Origin: Gammaproteobacteria bacterium RIFCSPHIGHO2_02_FULL_42_13
Lineage (GTDB): Bacteria > Pseudomonadota > Gammaproteobacteria > UBA12402
Direction: 5' to 3'
NCBI GenBank assembly: GCA_001801405.1
Contig: MGXQ01000003.1
Span: 1 to 6,720 of the forward strand
DNA: 6,720 nucleotides
Shown here: in pieces, positions 1 to 5,921 of the stretch
Numbering within the stretch: the first letter of the stretch is position 1
Layout of the letters: each line of letters begins with the position of its first letter
The notes under the pieces: model-generated
What the model was told of the DNA's origin: nothing
Databases searched by the model: none
Seen by the model: the letters and a program-made list of their open reading frames with translations, nothing else
Position numbers and translations under genes: made by a program

Positions 1-100
1 CTTACATAGTAAAACTATGCGCGTATTTTTCTTCAATCAGAACGTTTAAATCTGCTACCAATCTGGGCGCTATATGTCCAAGTTATTTTGTGACAGACCC
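1..100. other. Non-coding left edge; possible insertion-sequence end
   Basis: No gene is recognisable here. Read on the minus strand, the segment begins directly after the stop codon of the ATPase gene with GGGTCTGTCACAAAATAA. This resembles, from memory, the terminal inverted repeats of IS6- or IS256-type elements, which often start GG-TCTGT and continue with CAAA. If so, an element lies to the left and ends at base 100. One plus-strand frame is open from the window edge to a TAA at 102-104, as a transposase C-terminus running into its own inverted repeat would be, but I do not recognise the peptide. The partner repeat and any target duplication would lie outside the window. Confidence 0.2.
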
Positions 101-1279
101 TTAATTCCATGTCTCTAGCTGCTGATAAATACGATATACCTCGCGATAATTAATCATTTGTATATTGCCGAACGCTTGCGTGGTCTCTCCTGCATACACT
201 AAAAAACCCATCGGCATTTTAGAACCCACCAGTTTCTGAAAAAATTTAAGATTTTTAATCAATGCCGGACTAAACGTTGAGGTGGATTTAATTTCAATCG
301 GAATAAGATAATCTCCATGAGGCAGTATAATATCAATTTCCATATCATGATTATCTCGATAGTAAAACAAAGAGGCTTCTTTTCCGATGTTATATCGCGC
401 TTTCATCAATTCAATAAGCACTAAATTTTCAAACAATCCGCCTCGCAATCGCTCATGAAACATTTGTTTTTCGTTCTCAATACCCAACAAGTAGGCGATC
501 AACCCAACGTCGGTAAAATATAGCTTTGGCGATTTAATTAAACGTTTACCGAAATTTTCAAAATAAGGCTGTAAACGACAAACCAAATAAGAAGCCTCCA
601 AAATGGAAACCCATTTTTTAAGCGTATTCGCAGACACACCCACATCATTCGATAAACTCTCTAAATTTAAAATATTGCCAACACGCGCGGCAGATAGATG
701 CATAAAACGCTGAAAAGCATTCAAATCTTTAACGTTTAAAAGTTGTCTCACATCTCTTTCAACATAGGTTTTTATATAATTGCGGTACACCGTTGTGGGA
801 TTCAAATGTTGATCGTAAATGCGCGGATAAAACCCCTTCAATAAATATTGATCTAAGGATAATAAAATATTAGCTTGCGTTAATTCATGCAAACTAAAAG
901 GCAATAAATCCAACATTGCAATACGTCCTGCCAACGACTGTCCAACTGCGGCATGTAATTGTGGTTGCTGACTACCCGTTAAAATAAATAATCCGTTCTG
1001 ATTCTGCTCATCGACAATGGTCTGAATATAAGAAAGTAACTCTGGTGCACGCTGAATTTCATCAAGAATCATGCCCTGCGGATTATCATTAAAAAATTTT
1101 CGCGGATCTTCAAAAATCAAAGCACGCGTATCCGGAGCCTCCAAATTCACGTAATTTTTTTGCGGAAAAGTATGCCGAACTAATGTGGTTTTACCAGATT
1201 GACGGGGACCCATCACCGCAACAACGGGAAACTCGCCTGCTATACGCTGTAACTCAGATTGTATATCTCGAAATAACAT
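101..1279 (-). CDS. AAA_14/DUF4143-family ATP-binding protein (function unknown)
   Basis: A 392-residue P-loop ATPase with the two-part build of the AAA_14 + DUF4143 family, at about the usual full length (roughly 380-420). Walker A is GPRQSGKTT at 24-32, Walker B GMILDEIQ at 69-76, a sensor-like LTGSQ at 100-104, and the family's SLAGRI at 115-120. Residues about 205-240 look like a winged helix. The C-terminal half resembles a PD-(D/E)xK nuclease fold: E284 in GLFENLV, D316 in MEIDIIL, then E329 and K331 in PIEIK. Nuclease activity is not shown for the family as a whole. I chose the ATG at 1279 because GAGGGTGG lies just upstream; the in-frame TTG at 1327 falls inside the predicted -10 box. 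The gene follows mreD in the same direction after 132 bases but has its own promoter. It is patchily distributed in bacteria and probably acquired. Cellular role, substrate and partner are unknown. Confidence 0.9.
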   Translation of the reverse strand: MLFRDIQSELQRIAGEFPVVAVMGPRQSGKTTLVRHTFPQKNYVNLEAPDTRALIFEDPRKFFNDNPQGMILDEIQRAPELLSYIQTIVDEQNQNGLFILTGSQQPQLHAAVGQSLAGRIAMLDLLPFSLHELTQANILLSLDQYLLKGFYPRIYDQHLNPTTVYRNYIKTYVERDVRQLLNVKDLNAFQRFMHLSAARVGNILNLESLSNDVGVSANTLKKWVSILEASYLVCRLQPYFENFGKRLIKSPKLYFTDVGLIAYLLGIENEKQMFHERLRGGLFENLVLIELMKARYNIGKEASLFYYRDNHDMEIDIILPHGDYLIPIEIKSTSTFSPALIKNLKFFQKLVGSKMPMGFLVYAGETTQAFGNIQMINYREVYRIYQQLETWN

Positions 1280-1326
1280 AAATTCCACCCTCGTACAAAA
1301 AAGAAATATCAATACGTTTTTGTACA

Positions 1327-1355
1327 ACTATAGCTTGTTTTTCAAGAAGATACAA
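1327..1355 (-). promoter_or_regulatory. Predicted sigma70-type promoter of the ATPase gene
   Basis: On the minus strand TTGTAT (1355-1350, 4 of 6 to TTGACA) is followed after exactly 17 bases by TATAGT (1332-1327, 5 of 6 to TATAAT). Transcription would begin near 1320, leaving a leader of about 40 bases with a GAGGGTGG ribosome site just before the ATG at 1279. The -10 box touches the TTGTACAA palindrome. This is a prediction from spacing and consensus only. Confidence 0.55.
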
Positions 1356-1364
1356 TAAAAATCC

Positions 1365-1397
1365 GTACAAATCTGAATTTGAATTTCAGATATGTAC
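1365..1397 (-). terminator. 33-base dyad after mreD; weak terminator or operator
   Basis: The inverted repeat consists of GTACA, one unpaired base, ATCTGAA, a 7-base loop, then TTCAGAT, one unpaired base and TGTAC. It starts 14 bases after the mreD stop. As minus-strand RNA the stem is followed by GG and then ATTTTTATT, so it could end mreBCD transcription. The stem is AT-rich, however, and the T run starts a few bases late, so it would be a poor intrinsic terminator. The outer arms are two of the GTACAA boxes, so a protein-binding site upstream of the ATPase promoter is an equally good reading. Confidence 0.35.
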
Positions 1398-1411
1398 AAA
1401 AATAGAAGACT

Positions 1412-1906
1412 CTAACCCCTCACAATCAATCCCGCGCGTCGACGTGAGTCACGCAATAACACAAACATCCAAGGCCATAAAATAATAGACGTCAACACCG
1501 GCAACCAATATGCCCAAGTGCTGGGTAGGCTACCGACGATTCCTTGCAAAATATAAATCAATAATTGATAAACAAAAATCAGAATGAATACAAAAAATGT
1601 TTGCTGCGGGAGCGGCGCGACACGCATAAAACGATATAATTGCGCAACAAAATACGCAACAATCACCATCGCAATCGCATGTTCGCCCAACAAGGTACCT
1701 TGCAATAAATCCAACACCAATCCTACCAAAAAAGCACTCCCCACATTAATCAAACTCGGAAATGCCATCACCCAATAAATCAACACCATCAACGTCCAAA
1801 GCGGCCGAAACCAAATCGACCAACCCGGCAATGGCAAAATATCCAACGCAAACGCTAATAAAAATATCAGAATAATTAACCATTTGTTATGAATATGTTC
1901 GGACAT
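1412..1906 (-). CDS. mreD: Rod shape-determining membrane protein MreD
   Basis: A 164-residue integral membrane protein of the elongasome, which with MreB and MreC guides lateral-wall peptidoglycan synthesis. Hydrophobic segments can be seen at about 9-24, 35-49, 56-70, 77-92, 102-121 and 132-151, the MreD pattern. The family stretch GLVLDLLQGTLLGEHA is at 62-77, and a basic C-terminus (RDSRRRAGLIVRG) faces the cytoplasm. I chose the ATG at 1906: it gives the usual length (E. coli MreD has 162 residues) and has TGAGA 8 bases upstream. An ATG two codons earlier (1912) is possible. A GTG at 1945 would overlap mreC by 19 bases and is less likely. It is the last gene of the mre operon, 20 bases after the mreC stop. 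Identity rests on topology, motif and position, since the family diverges strongly in sequence. Confidence 0.9.
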   Translation of the reverse strand: MSEHIHNKWLIILIFLLAFALDILPLPGWSIWFRPLWTLMVLIYWVMAFPSLINVGSAFLVGLVLDLLQGTLLGEHAIAMVIVAYFVAQLYRFMRVAPLPQQTFFVFILIFVYQLLIYILQGIVGSLPSTWAYWLPVLTSIILWPWMFVLLRDSRRRAGLIVRG

Positions 1907-1926
1907 ATGCATTTTCTCATTTAATA

Positions 1927-2754
1927 TCACACTTTCAACGGCCACACCAACAACACTAAGCGACTACGATTTAACCGTGCAGAAGGCGCCACCGTAATTT
2001 CTGCAAACTGGCTATCGGCCGGATGCGACACGGTAATCACTGTACCGACCGGATAACCCACCGGATAACACTGACCTAATCCCGATGTCACCAACTCATC
2101 GCCTACCTCTATATCTGTCGTATTCGTCACATAGACTAATTTCAATAAATTATCTGCACCACCTGAGCCTGCCGCAATCGCACGAATACCATTGCGTTTG
2201 ATCTGCACTGGAATTGCACTTTTTGGATCAGTTAATAACATCACACGACTAGTAAAAACATCTGCCTGTATCACTTGCCCCATCACGCCGCTAGAATCTA
2301 ACACGGGTTGACCTTGAAAAACCTCGTCTTTTGTTCCTTTATCGAGAATCACTTGATGCAAAAAAGGATCAGACGAAACCGCCAACAACTGCGCCACCAA
2401 CACTTGGCCGCTCGTCTTATCGCTTGCTGATAACAATTCTTTTAATTGTTTGTTTTCAGAGACAATCGCATATTGTTTTTGTAACTGCGCTTGCAACAAT
2501 AACACTTGCGCATGCAAACTGGCATTATCTTTTAATAACTGTTGTTGTGTCGAAAAATCATCGATAATCGTATTCGTCATATCGATCGGCAAATCAACGA
2601 CATACTGTATGGGAAATACGACATAATCCATCGCTTGACGAACGCGATGAAAGGCAATATTGCGACGATCAGCGAACATAAAAATAATCGCCAATATCAA
2701 AAAAAGAATCGCGCGCATGCCTAGACTGGAATCTTTTTTAAAGATAGGTTTAAT
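1927..2754 (-). CDS. mreC: Cell shape-determining protein MreC (probable ATT start)
   Basis: MreC is a bitopic inner-membrane protein whose periplasmic part links MreB to the PBP2/RodA synthase. From the proposed start it has 275 residues: a short basic cytoplasmic tail, a membrane segment at about 14-29, a coiled coil at about 65-108 rich in L, Q and K, then the two-lobed beta domain. Typical stretches are GVMGQV, LLTDPKSAIPV and GLGQCYPVGYPVGTV. It ends soon after the beta domain and lacks the C-terminal extension of E. coli MreC (367 residues). The first ATG (2718) would start the protein right at the membrane helix and has no good ribosome site. Twelve codons further up, ATT at 2754 follows AAGGAG by 6 bases and gives MKPIFKKDSSLG, matching the E. 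coli MreC start MKPIF. No ATG, GTG or TTG lies between the mreB stop and 2718 in this frame. The identity is certain; the start is inferred, with ATG 2718 (263 residues) as fallback. Confidence 0.93.
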   Translation of the reverse strand: MKPIFKKDSSLGMRAILFLILAIIFMFADRRNIAFHRVRQAMDYVVFPIQYVVDLPIDMTNTIIDDFSTQQQLLKDNASLHAQVLLLQAQLQKQYAIVSENKQLKELLSASDKTSGQVLVAQLLAVSSDPFLHQVILDKGTKDEVFQGQPVLDSSGVMGQVIQADVFTSRVMLLTDPKSAIPVQIKRNGIRAIAAGSGGADNLLKLVYVTNTTDIEVGDELVTSGLGQCYPVGYPVGTVITVSHPADSQFAEITVAPSARLNRSRLVLLVWPLKV

Positions 2755-2760
2755 GACGCG

Positions 2761-2766
2761 CTCCTT
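2761..2766 (-). promoter_or_regulatory. Ribosome binding site that decides the mreC start
   Basis: AAGGAG on the minus strand, in the 18 bases between the mreB stop (2773) and the ATT at 2754. Its spacing is 6 bases to the ATT, near optimal, but 42 bases to the first ATG at 2718, far too long. There is no comparable site before that ATG (only CTAGGC). This is the main sequence evidence for a non-standard start codon. Confidence 0.7.
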
Positions 2767-2772
2767 CTGCCC

Positions 2773-3822
2773 TTATTCCTTTGAGATAAAATCTCGACCG
2801 TTTGAATATACCATCTCTAATGCCGTACCGCCGCCTCGCGCCACACATGTCAGTGGATCTTCGGCAATAATCACCGGCAATCCAGTTTCTTCCATGAGCA
2901 ATCGATCGATATCACGCAACAATGATCCACCGCCGGTTAACACCATCCCGCGCTCGGCAATATCGGACGCCAACTCAGGTGGCGCTTGTTCAAGCGCAGT
3001 ACGAACAGCACCCACAATACCGGATAACGGTTCCTGCAATGCTTCTAGAATTTCATTACTATTTAACGTAAAGCTACGCGGAACGCCTTCAGATAAATTA
3101 CGGCCGCGCACAACGATTTCACGAATATCATCGCCAGGGAAAGCGGTGCCAATAATTTTTTTAATATTTTCTGCCGTGGTTTCGCCAATTAACGTACCAT
3201 AATTACGACGCACATAATTCACAATGGCTTCGTCAAAACGATCACCGCCGATTCGAACAGAAGCAGAATACACAATGCCGCCCAAAGAAATAATGGCAAC
3301 TTCTGTCGTACCGCCACCAATATCTACAACCATCGAACCTGTTGCCTCTTCAACCGGCAAGCCGGCACCAATGGCGGCGGCCATCGGCTCTTCGATTAAG
3401 AAAACCTCGCGAGCGCCTGCACCTAACGCAGATTCTCGAATCGCTCGACGCTCAACTTGTGTCGAACCACACGGCACGCACACCAACACGCGTGGACTGG
3501 GACGCATAAATTTATTTTCGTGCACTTTATGAATAAAATACTGCAACATTTTTTCGGTAACAAAAAAATCTGCGATCACGCCATCCTTCATCGGACGAAT
3601 CGCTGTAATATTGCCCGGCGTACGGCCTAACATGCGCTTTGCGCTCGTGCCCACGGCTGCAATGCGCTTAGGTCCACCCGGTTCATCTTGGCGAATGGCC
3701 ACAACTGAGGGCTCATCCAACACGATGCCCTTATTTTTAACATAAACCAACGTATTTGCTGTCCCTAAATCGATCGACAAATCATTCGACCAAATACCAC
3801 GCAATTTTTTGAAAATATTCAT
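2773..3822 (-). CDS. mreB: Actin-like rod shape-determining protein MreB
   Basis: A 349-residue bacterial actin, almost the same length as E. coli MreB (347) and alike along its whole length. It binds ATP, forms antiparallel double filaments on the inner membrane, and orients wall synthesis. The N-terminal MNIFKKLRGIW is the amphipathic membrane-binding helix. Phosphate-1 motif is DLGTAN (18-23), phosphate-2 VVDIGGGTTE (165-174) and the adenosine motif LTGGGS (295-300). The region FLIEEPMAAAIGAG (141-154) carries the conserved acidic residues linked to hydrolysis, and EDPLTCVARGGG (321-332) is the usual C-terminal signature. The start is secure: ATG with AAGGAA 5 bases upstream. It is the first gene of mreBCD, 18 bases before the proposed mreC start, and diverges from gatC across 330 bases. 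No key residue is missing. Confidence 0.99.
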   Translation of the reverse strand: MNIFKKLRGIWSNDLSIDLGTANTLVYVKNKGIVLDEPSVVAIRQDEPGGPKRIAAVGTSAKRMLGRTPGNITAIRPMKDGVIADFFVTEKMLQYFIHKVHENKFMRPSPRVLVCVPCGSTQVERRAIRESALGAGAREVFLIEEPMAAAIGAGLPVEEATGSMVVDIGGGTTEVAIISLGGIVYSASVRIGGDRFDEAIVNYVRRNYGTLIGETTAENIKKIIGTAFPGDDIREIVVRGRNLSEGVPRSFTLNSNEILEALQEPLSGIVGAVRTALEQAPPELASDIAERGMVLTGGGSLLRDIDRLLMEETGLPVIIAEDPLTCVARGGGTALEMVYSNGRDFISKE

Positions 3823-3886
3823 AAATATTCCTTCAAAGCCAAATTAAAAATCTGTTCGTAACTATTCACCGCAAAATCTAAAATAC

Positions 3887-4009
3887 GGAGAACGTTCAGA
3901 TTTTGGATGATTTTGGGTGAAAAATCGATGAGAAAGCGGAGTGTACACGATAGTACATGAGCATTTCGAAGAGATTTTTCGCCCAAAAGCACCAAAATAT
4001 GGACGTTCC
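3887..4009. repeat. 123-base imperfect palindrome, MITE-like
   Basis: The left arm (3887-3946) and right arm (3953-4009) are inverted copies around a 6-base centre ACGATA. Matching blocks from outside in are: AACGTTCAGATTTTGG against the complement AACGTCCATATTTTGG (14 of 16 bases), TTTTGGG (7 of 7), GAAAAATC (8 of 8), a poorly matched 15-base stretch, and TGTAC next to the centre (5 of 5). This size and symmetry fit a miniature inverted-repeat element or another dispersed palindromic repeat. Transcribed, it would fold into a long hairpin in an mreB leader. No clear target duplication is visible at the edges. Multi-copy status cannot be judged from one window. Confidence 0.6.
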
Positions 4010-4040
4010 TTGTTTGTGCTGAATGGTTACATCTGTCCTA

Positions 4041-4068
4041 ACTTTATCAGTATTGCTGCTGGAGTCAA
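4041..4068 (-). promoter_or_regulatory. Candidate mreB promoter facing left
   Basis: On the minus strand TTGACT (4068-4063, 5 of 6) is followed after 16 bases by TAAAGT (4046-4041, 4 of 6). It uses the left arm of the same dyad whose right arm supplies the gatCAB -35 box. A transcript from here would carry a leader of about 210 bases containing the whole palindrome before mreB. The -10 box is weak, so this is tentative, and mreB may have a promoter nearer the gene that I cannot define. Confidence 0.28.
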
Positions 4069-4082
4069 GCAAGGCTTGACTC
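4062..4082. promoter_or_regulatory. Perfect 9-bp dyad over the gatCAB -35 box
   Basis: GAGTCAAGC (4062-4070), loop AAG (4071-4073), GCTTGACTC (4074-4082): a perfect inverted repeat with a 3-base centre. No T run follows on either strand, so it is not an intrinsic terminator. Its right arm contains TTGACT, the -35 box of the predicted gatCAB promoter, and its left arm the same hexamer facing mreB. Position and symmetry suggest an operator shared by both directions. The binding protein is unknown. Confidence 0.5.
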
Positions 4083-4104
4083 TGCTGGCGCAACTATCCA
4101 TAAT
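4076..4104 (+). promoter_or_regulatory. Predicted sigma70-type promoter of gatCAB
   Basis: TTGACT (4076-4081, 5 of 6 to TTGACA), a 17-base spacer, then CATAAT (4099-4104, 5 of 6 to TATAAT). Transcription would start near 4111, giving a leader of about 40 bases to the gatC ATG. It is the best promoter match I found in this intergenic region. Confidence 0.65.
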
Positions 4105-4152
4105 TCACAGTATATTAGCATTCTGCGGCAGCACAAACGAGATATACACACC

Positions 4153-4458
4153 ATGACACACGACAAACTGAGCCCAAAAACCATTGAAAAAATCATCAAA
4201 ATGGCTAAATTATATACAGATGAAAAAGGGCTGGATAAATATGCCGATATGGATCATATTCTGAAATTTATCGGCCAAATCGACCAAATCGACACAACCG
4301 ATGTACCGCCCATGGAACACCCTTTCAGCGCATCACAACGCCTTCGCGAAGACACTGTTACCGAGATCAATCAACGCGATTTATTACAATCCATCGCACT
4401 CGACCGTATTGAAGCCGGCGTTTACCTCGTTCCACAAGTCATTGATGGTGAAAAATAA
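4153..4458 (+). CDS. gatC: Asp/Glu-tRNA amidotransferase subunit C
   Basis: A 101-residue small subunit, close to the usual 95-100. GatC wraps around the GatA-GatB interface and stabilises the complex; it has no catalytic site. The N-terminal helices (about 8-45) match the family, including a KMAKLYTDEKGLDKYADMD stretch and FIGQIDQIDTTDV with the conserved D-T-x-V/D-V turn. PMEHP (53-57), LREDTV (64-69) and the closing VYLVPQVID are also typical. The ATG at 4153 fits the family length, though its ribosome site is weak (GAGA, 10 bases upstream). It is first in gatCAB, with gatA starting 2 bases after its stop. Confidence 0.96.
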   Translation: MTHDKLSPKTIEKIIKMAKLYTDEKGLDKYADMDHILKFIGQIDQIDTTDVPPMEHPFSASQRLREDTVTEINQRDLLQSIALDRIEAGVYLVPQVIDGEK

Positions 4459-4460
4459 TA

Positions 4461-5921
4461 ATGCATACCAAAACACTCCTCGAATTAAGCGACGCATTAA
4501 AGCATAAAAAAATATCGAGCATTGAACTCACCCAACATTTTTTAGATCGCATTAAAAAATTTGATCCCATGCTCAATGCCTTTATCACCATCACTGAACG
4601 AACGGCGCTCAGAGAAGCCCGTAAAGCAGATGAACGTATTTCAAAAAATCAAGCCAGCGTGCTCACCGGCATTCCAATTGCGCATAAAGATGTTTTTTGC
4701 ACGGCCGACATTAAAACCTCTTGCGGCTCTAAAATGTTAGACAACTTTGTTTCCCCGTATGATGCAACATGTGTTCAAAAACTTAAAAACACCGGCATGG
4801 TTTTATTAGGCAAAACAAACATGGATGAATTTGCCATGGGCTCATCTAACGAAAATAGTTATTATGGCCCCGTTAAAAATCCCTGGGATTTAGATAAAGT
4901 ACCCGGCGGTTCATCGGGCGGATCATGTGCCGCTGTTGCTGCACGCATGGTGCCAATCGCAACCGGCACCGACACCGGTGGATCGATTCGTCAACCGGCC
5001 GCATTATCTGGCGTCACTGGCTTAAAACCCACTTATGGTCGCGTTTCACGCTTTGGCATGATCGCATTCGCATCGAGTTTAGATCAAGCCGGTGTGATCG
5101 CAAAAACAGCGGAAGATGTTGCCGTTTTATTAAATGACTTTGCGGGTTTTGATCCAAATGATTCAACCTCAGCAGATAATCCCGTTCCCGATTTTACCGC
5201 CCATTTAAATAAATCGATTAGCGGATTGCACATCGGCTTACCCAAAGAATGTTTTAACGAACAACTCGATGCTAAAATGGCCGATAAAATTTATGCAGCC
5301 GCAAAAGAATTTGAAAAACAAGGCGCCATCTTACACGACATTGATCTACCCATGATGCGAGCAGGTATGCCGGCTTATTACGTTGTTGCACCCGCAGAAG
5401 CCGCATCAAATTTAGCACGATACGATGGCGTACGCTTTGGTCATCGGTGCGACAACCCCAAAGACTTAGAAGATCTTTATGCGCGATCACGCAGCGAGGG
5501 CTTTGGCGATGAAGTCAAACATCGCATCTTCACAGGCACCTATGTTTTATCCTCTACACACTACAATGCCTATTATAAAAAAGCACAACAAATTCGAACG
5601 CTCATTCGCCGCGATTACGAAAATGCGTTTAAAAACATCGGCATCATTTTAACACCGACCAGCCCAACGACGGCGTTTTCTATCGGCAGCCGCATGAAAG
5701 ATCGCATTCAAATGTATTTATCAGATGTTTTTACCGTCAGCATTAGCTTGGCCGGATTACCGGGCATCTCTATTCCTGCCGGATTTTTAAATAATTTGCC
5801 GGTTGGTGTACAGCTCATCGGCAACTATTTTGAAGAATCAACATTATTAAATGTTGCACATCGTTATCAACAAGTAACGGACTGGCACCTAAAAATTCCT
5901 GAAAAATTTAGAGGCGAATAA
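4461..5921 (+). CDS. gatA: Asp/Glu-tRNA amidotransferase subunit A (glutaminase)
   Basis: A 486-residue amidase-signature enzyme, the normal GatA length (about 485). It hydrolyses glutamine and passes ammonia through a channel to GatB. The Ser-cisSer-Lys triad is complete: K76 in GIPIAHKDVFC (70-80), cis-Ser S151 in PGGSSGGS (148-155) and nucleophile S175 in GTDTGGSIRQPA (169-180). The spacings of 75 and 24 residues equal those of Staphylococcus aureus GatA (K79, S154, S178). GKTNMDEFAMGSSNENS (117-133) is another GatA hallmark separating it from general amidases. It starts at the ATG 2 bases after gatC with only a distant GGTG, so translation is probably coupled to gatC. Its TAA directly abuts the gatB ATG. 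Nothing is broken or missing. Confidence 0.98.
   Translation: MHTKTLLELSDALKHKKISSIELTQHFLDRIKKFDPMLNAFITITERTALREARKADERISKNQASVLTGIPIAHKDVFCTADIKTSCGSKMLDNFVSPYDATCVQKLKNTGMVLLGKTNMDEFAMGSSNENSYYGPVKNPWDLDKVPGGSSGGSCAAVAARMVPIATGTDTGGSIRQPAALSGVTGLKPTYGRVSRFGMIAFASSLDQAGVIAKTAEDVAVLLNDFAGFDPNDSTSADNPVPDFTAHLNKSISGLHIGLPKECFNEQLDAKMADKIYAAAKEFEKQGAILHDIDLPMMRAGMPAYYVVAPAEAASNLARYDGVRFGHRCDNPKDLEDLYARSRSEGFGDEVKHRIFTGTYVLSSTHYNAYYKKAQQIRTLIRRDYENAFKNIGIILTPTSPTTAFSIGSRMKDRIQMYLSDVFTVSISLAGLPGISIPAGFLNNLPVGVQLIGNYFEESTLLNVAHRYQQVTDWHLKIPEKFRGE

Larger units (their letters stand above)
1293..1399. repeat. Four GTACAA boxes upstream of the ATPase gene
   Basis: GTACAA occurs on the plus strand at 1293-1298, 1322-1327, 1365-1370 and 1394-1399, so the starts are 29, 43 and 29 bases apart. 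The second copy sits in a perfect 8-base palindrome, TTGTACAA (1320-1327). Aligned without gaps, the segments 1293-1333 and 1365-1405 look like a diverged tandem duplication. One pair lies at and downstream of the predicted -10 box, the other upstream of the -35 box. The layout suits operator half-sites for a repressor, but no regulator is identified and the function is inferred. Confidence 0.45.
3823..4152. other. Divergent intergenic region between mreB and gatC
   Basis: These 330 bases contain no gene I can support. From left to right they hold the mreB ribosome site (AAGGAA at 3833-3828), a 123-base imperfect palindrome (3887-4009), a perfect 9-bp dyad (4062-4082), a good promoter toward gatC (4076-4104) and a weaker candidate toward mreB (4068-4041). 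The 77 bases between the palindrome and mreB (3823-3886 plus flank) are AT-rich with no convincing promoter of their own. Small open frames on both strands across the palindrome are not credible genes. Confidence 0.75.

Noticed and set aside
1280..1327. Longer ATPase reading frame from a TTG at 1327 (408 residues)
   Set aside because: The added 16 residues are not family-like, the TTG lies in the predicted -10 box, and the ATG at 1279 has a good ribosome site.
1907..1945. MreD start at GTG 1945 (177 residues)
   Set aside because: It overlaps mreC by 19 bases and adds residues before the usual MreD start; ATG 1906 has correct length and a spaced GAGA.
2660..3202. 180-residue plus-strand open frame opposite mreB and mreC
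   Set aside because: It is antisense to conserved coding sequence, low-complexity in style (many S, P, R, I) and has no recognisable domain; a shadow of mreB/mreC codon usage.
4062..4082. Hairpin as an intrinsic terminator
   Set aside because: No run of T follows the stem on either strand, and it overlaps a good -35 box, so an operator is the better reading.
3896..4156. Small open frames on both strands across the palindrome (minus 3896-4093, plus 3941-4156)
   Set aside because: The palindrome makes similar peptides appear on both strands; starts lack ribosome sites and the peptides resemble nothing known to me.
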